Source: Hydnum rufescens UP504 | Lineage: Eukaryota > Basidiomycota > Agaricomycetes > Cantharellales > Hydnaceae | Direction of reading: 5' to 3' | DNA length: 64,000 nucleotides | Assembly: GCA_014904985.1 (NCBI GenBank) | Contig: MU128944.1 | Span: 241,585 to 305,584, forward strand | In this document: positions 58,097-64,000 of the stretch, piece after piece | Layout of the letters: the number at the start of each line of letters is the position of its first letter | Position numbering within the stretch: position 1 is the stretch's first letter | The notes under the pieces: generated by a model | The model's input: the letters and a program-made list of their open reading frames with translations, nothing else | The model's database searches: none | Told to the model about the DNA's origin: nothing | Translations under genes and position numbers: made by a program

Positions 58097-60091
58097 TCAA
58101 AATGAAAGGGTGAATGCTTCCCACACAGGTTCGATGATACCCTTGGCATCTATTTCGATCCACTGTAAACCTTTGTCGTGATCAAAGGCGCGGTCGAAAC
58201 CAAGCCCAATAGCCATCATCTTGCAAATGGTCGACCTGACAAGTGCACAAACATTCGTCGGACCCCTTGTACGCAGGCGAAAAAAAAAAAAAAAAAGAGG
58301 ACGAATTGGACTCACTTTATCGTGCAGATAGTGGCACTGGGTATCTGGCTGGCGATATCGGTCCAGAGACCCGTAAGGAGAGCCAAGTCGACAATCATCC
58401 CTGAAGTGTACCGTACTCGCTCCACGGGACTCCACTGCTGGATCCCATTGTCGTCCCAGTCCACTTGGCGATATCCACCCATGTTCTCCGAAGGATATGA
58501 CAGTGCACGTAACTCCTGGGACACGGCTTGTATGCAGGGAGACCACTTTGCGTCTTATGCCAGGTTTGGCTTGCAATGCTAGTCGAAAATTCATCCGAGC
58601 GAATGCGCATCGTCAGAAGCGACGAAGATCGGCTGCGAAGTCTCCAGTCGCTGGCGTCCTTCCTCGCGATCAACGGCTTCGAGGAATTCTGGAATGGGAA
58701 CCGGGAGACCTCGATATTCCCATGACTGAGAGCCCATGTCCCCGCGCCTGATATGAACGCTGATATATGACCCATTTGGACTGGTGTGCGTCATAGCATC
58801 TGGCAGGAGATCGGCTCGGGCGGCGGAGATGAGTTTGCGAACGCGCGCATTGGGCCTGATCGTGTGGAGGAAAGATGAACGAGATCGATCGTATATTGGG
58901 CGCTGGCGTTGGATTCCCCGCGCTTTCCTTGGTACATGATGTTAGGTGCGCCTGCGACACGACGAATAAAGTGTGTGCCACTGACGAATCTTCGTATTCA
59001 TCAGCAAATTTTTCGCCAAGGTGGAATTTGGCTGTGCGGAAGGTTATCACCTAACAGGACAACATGGATTAGCCGTCCAAAATGGGGCAAAAATATTTTG
59101 CACGAAGGGAGCTGACCCAATGCCTATGGTTCATATTGGCAAGAATCAGAAATAGAAGCCAGGGGTGAAAACAGTAAGTTGCCTCACCTTACAAGCCTTG
59201 GACAAGCGACTAATTCTTCTGGGGGAGGTGGCGCGCAACCTGGATCGGCTCCTGGTTGGCCAGCCTCAATGGGTTCGAAGTAGTCTGACCATCTGCAATA
59301 TATAACTGGGCTCAAGAACATGCAAGGAAAGATCGCCGAAAGTACTCACTTTCCCCTATTCCAGTATTTGTCGCTCACAAAAAACGCACTTCCTCGCTGA
59401 TGTAGCGATTCAGACTACTGTCAAGTCGTGGGATTATATTACATGATTAGAATTCACCCACCTCCCGTGCCAAAGCTGCTGCCTGTGCAAGTATGGCAAG
59501 CTCCGAAACGAGTCCAGATGTCGATCCATCCAGCATATAAGTAATAGAGCTATTGCACACCCCACGAACGTGGGTCTGAAAGTGTGGAGCGTCGGAAAAC
59601 CCCTGAGCAGGCTCAAACCAGTAAGCCCCATTATTGGGATGCTCCTTTATTTGTTTCCAACACTCTTCCGCATATTGTAGCGGGGTGAGGGGGAACGTGG
59701 AGTATGCAGAGTAGTCAATCACAAAAGCTGAGGTGACAGTGGTAGTGATGTTTATGGAGTCCACATCTCGGGTGTTGGATTCCGGATTAGTTAAAAATAT
59801 GAGTAGGAGGACAATAAGGATGCTTGCGACTAGGATACCCCCCAAGATAGATAAACACTTAGCGAGAGATAGGAGATCGAGAGGTCGGTCAGCAGAAGAT
59901 AATGAGGGATGAACATCGTTTTCTTCGTCGAATGAAGGATCAAAAGTAACCAAGGTTTGAGATGACAAAAGACTGGTCCGTTCTAAATCATATTCCCCGT
60001 CGTGGGAATGACGGCTACGTGGGTCAATGGTCTGAGTAGCGAATAATTGGAAAGAGTGGGGAGACAGTCGGAGACGTGCCGGACGTTCCAT
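58097..60091 (-). CDS. Type II membrane O-fucosyltransferase-like protein, copy C'
   Basis: The ATG at 60091 gives MERPARLRLSPHSFQLFATQ, an N-terminal cytosolic tail of about 75 residues, then a TM helix (CLSILGGILVASILIVLLLI). The lumenal part has QYAEECWKQIKEHPNNGAYW, STITYMLDG-like SSITYMLDGSTSG and LAREV, joined by splicing to RGSAFFVSDKYWNRGK. It continues WSDYFEPIEAGQPGADPGC, VITFRTAKFHLGEKFADEYE, PIYDRSRSSFLHTIRPN, YISVHIRRGDMGSQSWEYRG, IFVASDDAHSLG, QELRALSYPSENMGGYRQVD and VRYTSGMIVDLALLTGLWTD. It ends ICKMMAIGLGFDRAFDHDKG and EPVWEAFTLSF. The HIRRGD motif and fold order match basidiomycete proteins related to GDP-fucose-using transferases, but donor and acceptor are unknown. One extra G near 58515 (CCCAGGAG versus CCAGAG in B') shifts the frame after SLHTSRV, so it may also be damaged. 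The ATG-to-TM exon is intact, unlike in the other two copies. Confidence 0.65.
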
Positions 60092-61382
60092 GAAAGAGAG
60101 AGAAAGAAAAGAAAGAGGAATAGAGAAGAGAAGAAAGTAATGCGGGCAACTTGGTGACCAGATCACTAGCTGGCACAGTGGCAACGACACCCCGGAAACA
60201 AAACTGTCACGATGTGTCACGCTAATGGCAACAACGGTATTGCTCCCACCTCCCTCCCGGCGCAGGGAGAGAACCCTTTCGTCTCTGGGAGACCCTCGAT
60301 ACTGCTCCACACTGATTCTGGGAAATTTGACGAAATTTACCATGGAAATACCATCAGGAAATTTTGGCCTGAAAGACTGATTTTTGTACCACACGGAACT
60401 CGGGGGATGATTTTGGAGGCTAAAAAACCACACAGATTTAACCGGGGCCCGTGGACGTTCCCATAAATCCCATTGAGAAAGCTGTGCGCTTGCTATTGAC
60501 TTGGTGCCTGGTATGCCAAATCGGCTCCTGCCATGTCAAAGGACCCTTTAATTATCATTATCTGCAACTCAAGCCATTTTCAACAACTGTCTCCAGCAGC
60601 CCCAAAGCATGATATCAGCCTGCCCTATCCAGCCTTGTGTCAGTATATGACTCCATGGTCCTTTCAGCCGGTTCGGATCCCTGGAGGCTTCTCCGATGTC
60701 CGGCGACACTGCGTGCCAGTCCATCTCCGCGCGATATGCCTGCACATCAAACCATCTCAGGTCTTCCTTACTATCAACTATTTCACTATCATTTTCCATT
60801 GCATTTGCTTGGACATTCGATCGAAATATGCTGGCTTGCATGGATCGTTCCACGTGGCTGTGGCTATCATCTCTTACCTTTCCTGTACCTGTATCCACAC
60901 CTCACCTCTATGTCTTTCCTGATGGGATTGCGCAATATCTCTTTTCTAGTGCTCTAGGCGGATACGGAAGTGAATCTTAGAATCAACCACCGCTTTAGGG
61001 GTGATGCGCTGGAATTTCCTTGGAATTGAGTCCTTATCGTCGCGATCGGCGTTTTGTACAGTATCAGTCGTGGTTCATTGAAATGGATGGGAGGGTAGGA
61101 GCACGCATACAGGTTGTCACCCCTGTCTGCTTGAATTTGCGAAATGCTTTCATACTAACCTCCAATTCCTAAGGATTCCCTTTCCACCTCCCCCCGAGTT
61201 CGGAGTTCCGGCGTCTTGTCTTATCTTAGAATCAAGGATAGAATGTATTTCTGTACATGTGGAGATATGTTTAAGTTGCCCCAAATGGTGGAGGCAATAA
61301 AGATAGGTCACTCATCATTAGGCAATATCATATTCTAACTGCTTTCACCAATGGCAGTTCCAAGCCAATGGAAGTACCTCAT
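60092..61382. other. Upstream region of copy C' and unresolved sequence
   Basis: The first 150 bp carry the third copy of the conserved box (60192-60225), here without an F-box gene on the far side. Beyond 60240 the homology to the array ends. Frames at 60533-60980 are open in three phases and have no motif. No gene is supported. Confidence 0.55.
60192..60225. promoter_or_regulatory. Third copy of the conserved promoter box
   Basis: It reads CCGGAAACAAAACTGTCACG and continues ATGTGTCACGCTAA, with one change from the boxes at 49021 and 54880. It lies 101 bp upstream of the copy C' start codon. The two GTCACG sites are again 10 bp apart. Confidence 0.7.
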
Positions 61383-61885
61383 TCACCCCTGCACAGCAAT
61401 ATATGACCAGGTTGGGGTGTCATCGTTCGAAGCGGTGACATCACACCGTTCCTCCAATACAACATCGGTATCCAGGACCCATTCGCGTAACTCAATTTTC
61501 AAATACTTGATTGTGGGGATCAACATTCAGGGCCTATCTCATGAGACGCCAACCGCAGCAGGAGTGGAGGCTCACTGGAGCAGTGATGTGAGAGTATATC
61601 GGATCATACGGGCCGATCTACCCCCCTCCGAACGCCAGGAGCTGCCAATTGAACCTAACAATGGGAGAAGACGCACTCTTTATTAACATCCATCCGATAC
61701 ATGAGCCCAACAGAACAGCGATGCCAGAATTGGTCGAGTACTCGACCAGAAGAAAGAAGGCTGCGATAAGTAAGAAGAGCGAAACCATATTCCACGCAGT
61801 ATTCCCGAAAAAGGAAACAGAGAAGGACACATAAACAATGGCTTATCTTATATCTACGTTGTCCCCTTCGCCTGCACAGTATCAT
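61383..61885 (-). CDS. Possible small membrane protein, unknown
   Basis: A minus-strand exon reads MSFSVSFFGNTAWNMVSLFL and continues LIAAFFLLVEYSTNSGIAVL and LGSCIGWMLIKSASSPI, two hydrophobic segments. A separate in-phase stretch ending at 61383 reads IKYLKIELREWVLDTDVVLE with ERCDVTASNDDTPTWSYIAV. It probably belongs to the same gene through one or two short introns whose borders I cannot fix. The family is not recognised. The overlapping plus-strand frame at 61351-61686 is probably its shadow. Confidence 0.35.
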
Positions 61886-62610
61886 CCGTCGGGATTAGTG
61901 TGTTACAAGGGGTTCATATGTTGGCGACATAAAAAGGACGAACATGGTGGGGGTGGTGGGGGTGGTGCGTTGAGTAGTGTAGCTGGGGTTGATTGGACAC
62001 CTCCCGTGACGGCTGGATATACGTTTGATTCCAACTATGACCTGAACCATCGCGGATTTCGAACATTTCAGGGTGTAGGTTTTGGAAGGATGGCCCCATA
62101 TTCGGCGCGACCTGCAATCGGATCATTAAGACGACGCCGCACATAGGTAATAAAAGAGGGCGTACTTGGTACGAAGGGTCTAGTGCCTTCTGAGCCTGGT
62201 ACGAAGTGTACGATAAGGAATTCGACGGAGCAACATGGTTAGACTAGTCAGCAATAGAGGAGCTTAGTCAGGGAAATAAGTGGAGGTCGGCGCCACAACC
62301 GACATACAGAGCCATGCCGAAAATAAGACTCGGAACTGTGGGTAGGAGAGGTGGTTCCCGGCATTTGTAACGAACGCGGCAATAGAGTTGGGGTGCATTC
62401 TGGTGCACCCCCTCTCTGAGGGTGAGAAAGGTGGGGTGGCAGACTACGAACAATTGGCCCTCCCTTCACCCCCTCGACGGATCCCAGAGTTACTGGGGGA
62501 CCCTAATGGAGGAACAAATCAAACTAGGATCACAGAGCTCTCTGATACCAAAGTGAAGGGAAGGAAGGGGGTGAGGGGGCAAAGAAATGGTACGCCCAAC
62601 GTGGATGGTG
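61886..62610. other. Intergenic; Gly-codon repeat frame
   Basis: A plus-strand frame from 61838 to 62146 contains a GGTGGG repeat (about 61945-61967, run of seven Gly codons) and lacks a known motif. The remainder up to the bZIP stop has no supported gene. Confidence 0.4.
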
Positions 62611-63113
62611 TTAGGAAACTGAGGCACTCGCCGAGAATGGTTCGTCCATGGACCGTTTCCTTCTCTTGGAGTCCCGTGAGCCATATTCGTCGTTGGGACC
62701 ATTCATCACAGGTGTCTGCGTGGGCGATAACGGCAAAAGTTCTGCAAGCTGACCACGAAGATGATTGATCTCCTGGCGGAGGCGCAAATTTTCTTGTTCG
62801 AGTTCGATAAGACGGGCGCTTGATGTACCAGGTCCCATTCCCTCGCTGCTCCTCGCATTCATGGCAGCCTGCAGCTGGGTCACATTTTCTTCGAGCTGGA
62901 CAAGGTCCGTGAGCCGATGAAGGCCCTGGCTCTTGACGATGGACCGGAAATCACCTGTTCAATGTATGCCTTTCTTTTGGCCCGATGCCTGGCCTGTGCC
63001 CGGGCGTTCCTACTCTTGGAATTGATACCGTGACCATTGTTAGCACTGTCAGAGACTGGCGATCCAGGATCTTGCTCGACCGGACTGATGGCCTCGTCTG
63101 TTGGCTTTTTCAT
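62611..63113 (-). CDS. bZIP transcription factor
   Basis: CDS complement(62611..62895, 62955..63113) encodes 147 residues, with one 59-nt intron (GTGATT...TTGTCCAG). The start is MKKPTDEAISPVEQDPGSPV. The basic region is SRNARAQARHRAKRKAYIEQ, directly joined by the splice to LEENVTQLQAAMNARS, the first heptads of the leucine zipper. The zipper-like coil continues in ARLIELEQENLRLRQEINHL and RGQLAELLPL. A nuclear-localisation-like KRRKRS follows. The basic motif NxxAQxRxRxKRKAYI, with His for the usual Ser/Cys, is typical of a small basidiomycete bZIP group. It should bind DNA as a dimer; targets are unknown. The intron position right at the basic region-zipper border is notable. Confidence 0.9.
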
Positions 63114-63265
63114 CTTGAGGGGGGAAAGGGGGGGGAGCGAGTAGGTCGCAGATGATCTCTCATTTGTTTTAGTTCCGGTTGTAGCCGAAGGGAGAAAATG
63201 AGTCAAAATTAAGCACAAATAATCCACAAAAATTCCAGAAACTCCGTGGATAACTGGGTGGATCC

Positions 63266-64000
<735 letters not shown>

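Larger units (their letters stand above)
43900..60240. repeat. Tandem triplication of an F-box / glycosyltransferase-like module
   Basis: Three modules share order and orientation: F-box gene (+) then convergent HIRRGD-family gene (-). Matching points are the F-box string MDLIHV-type codon at 44445, 49739 and about 55610 (spacings 5294 and about 5870), and start codons of the minus gene at 48942, 54786 and 60091 (spacings 5844 and 5305). Homology covers nearly the whole length including introns and intergenic parts, with many substitutions and indels. The copies are therefore clearly diverged. Confidence 0.9.

Noticed and set aside
61351..61686. Plus-strand 111-codon frame as a gene
   Set aside because: The opposite strand carries a better protein-like exon with hydrophobic segments and an in-phase C-terminal stretch, so the plus frame is more likely a shadow. 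Neither is certain.

Overview
The window is nuclear DNA of a filamentous fungus, almost certainly a basidiomycete of the Agaricomycetes. Genes are dense, on both strands, and cut by many 42-75 nt introns with GT...AG borders. The recognisable proteins are fungal (Ubp2-type deubiquitinase, Hri1, Rrt8/EI24-like, DUF3074, carboxypeptidase S, ISWI). Several families (zinc-cluster F-box proteins, HIRRGD glycosyltransferase-like proteins) are typical of Agaricomycetes. A Ceratobasidiaceae/Rhizoctonia-like source is a guess. All exon borders come from reading by eye and are approximate unless given exactly.

Layout. 1-4.6 kb has no recognisable intact gene. It holds two inverted-repeat pairs and an approximately 0.9-kb direct duplication that carries a small cysteine-rich ORF in both copies. 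4.7-12.9 kb: IMPACT/Yih1 protein (-), a decayed protein-kinase fragment (-), a decayed unidentified fragment (-), ZIP zinc transporter (+), DUF3074 START-like protein (-) and mitochondrial NADH-cytochrome b5 reductase (-). The reductase is head-to-head, with only 63 bp between start codons, with a large Ubp2-type ubiquitin protease (+, 13.0-18.1 kb). 18-26.5 kb is gene-poor: one unknown two-exon gene and an Rrt8/EI24-like membrane protein (-).

26.6-43.7 kb is a run of housekeeping genes: ABC half-transporter (with one probable frameshift), Hri1, tRNA-dihydrouridine synthase Dus1 (one probable frameshift), vacuolar carboxypeptidase S, then ribosomal protein uL1 (-) divergent from an ISWI chromatin remodeller (+).

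43.9-60.2 kb is the most unusual part. It is a three-fold tandem array of an approximately 5.3-5.9 kb module. Each module holds an F-box/zinc-cluster gene (+) and a convergent type II membrane glycosyltransferase-like gene (-, HIRRGD motif). Neighbouring modules are joined head-to-head through a short bidirectional promoter with a strongly conserved box containing two GTCACG sites exactly 10 bp apart. Decay is uneven. The middle F-box gene and the third glycosyltransferase gene look best preserved; the other copies carry frameshifts, nonsense codons and altered introns.

60.2-64 kb: a poorly resolved stretch, a possible small two-TM protein (-), a bZIP transcription factor (-) and the 3' end of an ABCC/MRP-type ABC transporter (-) that runs off the window.
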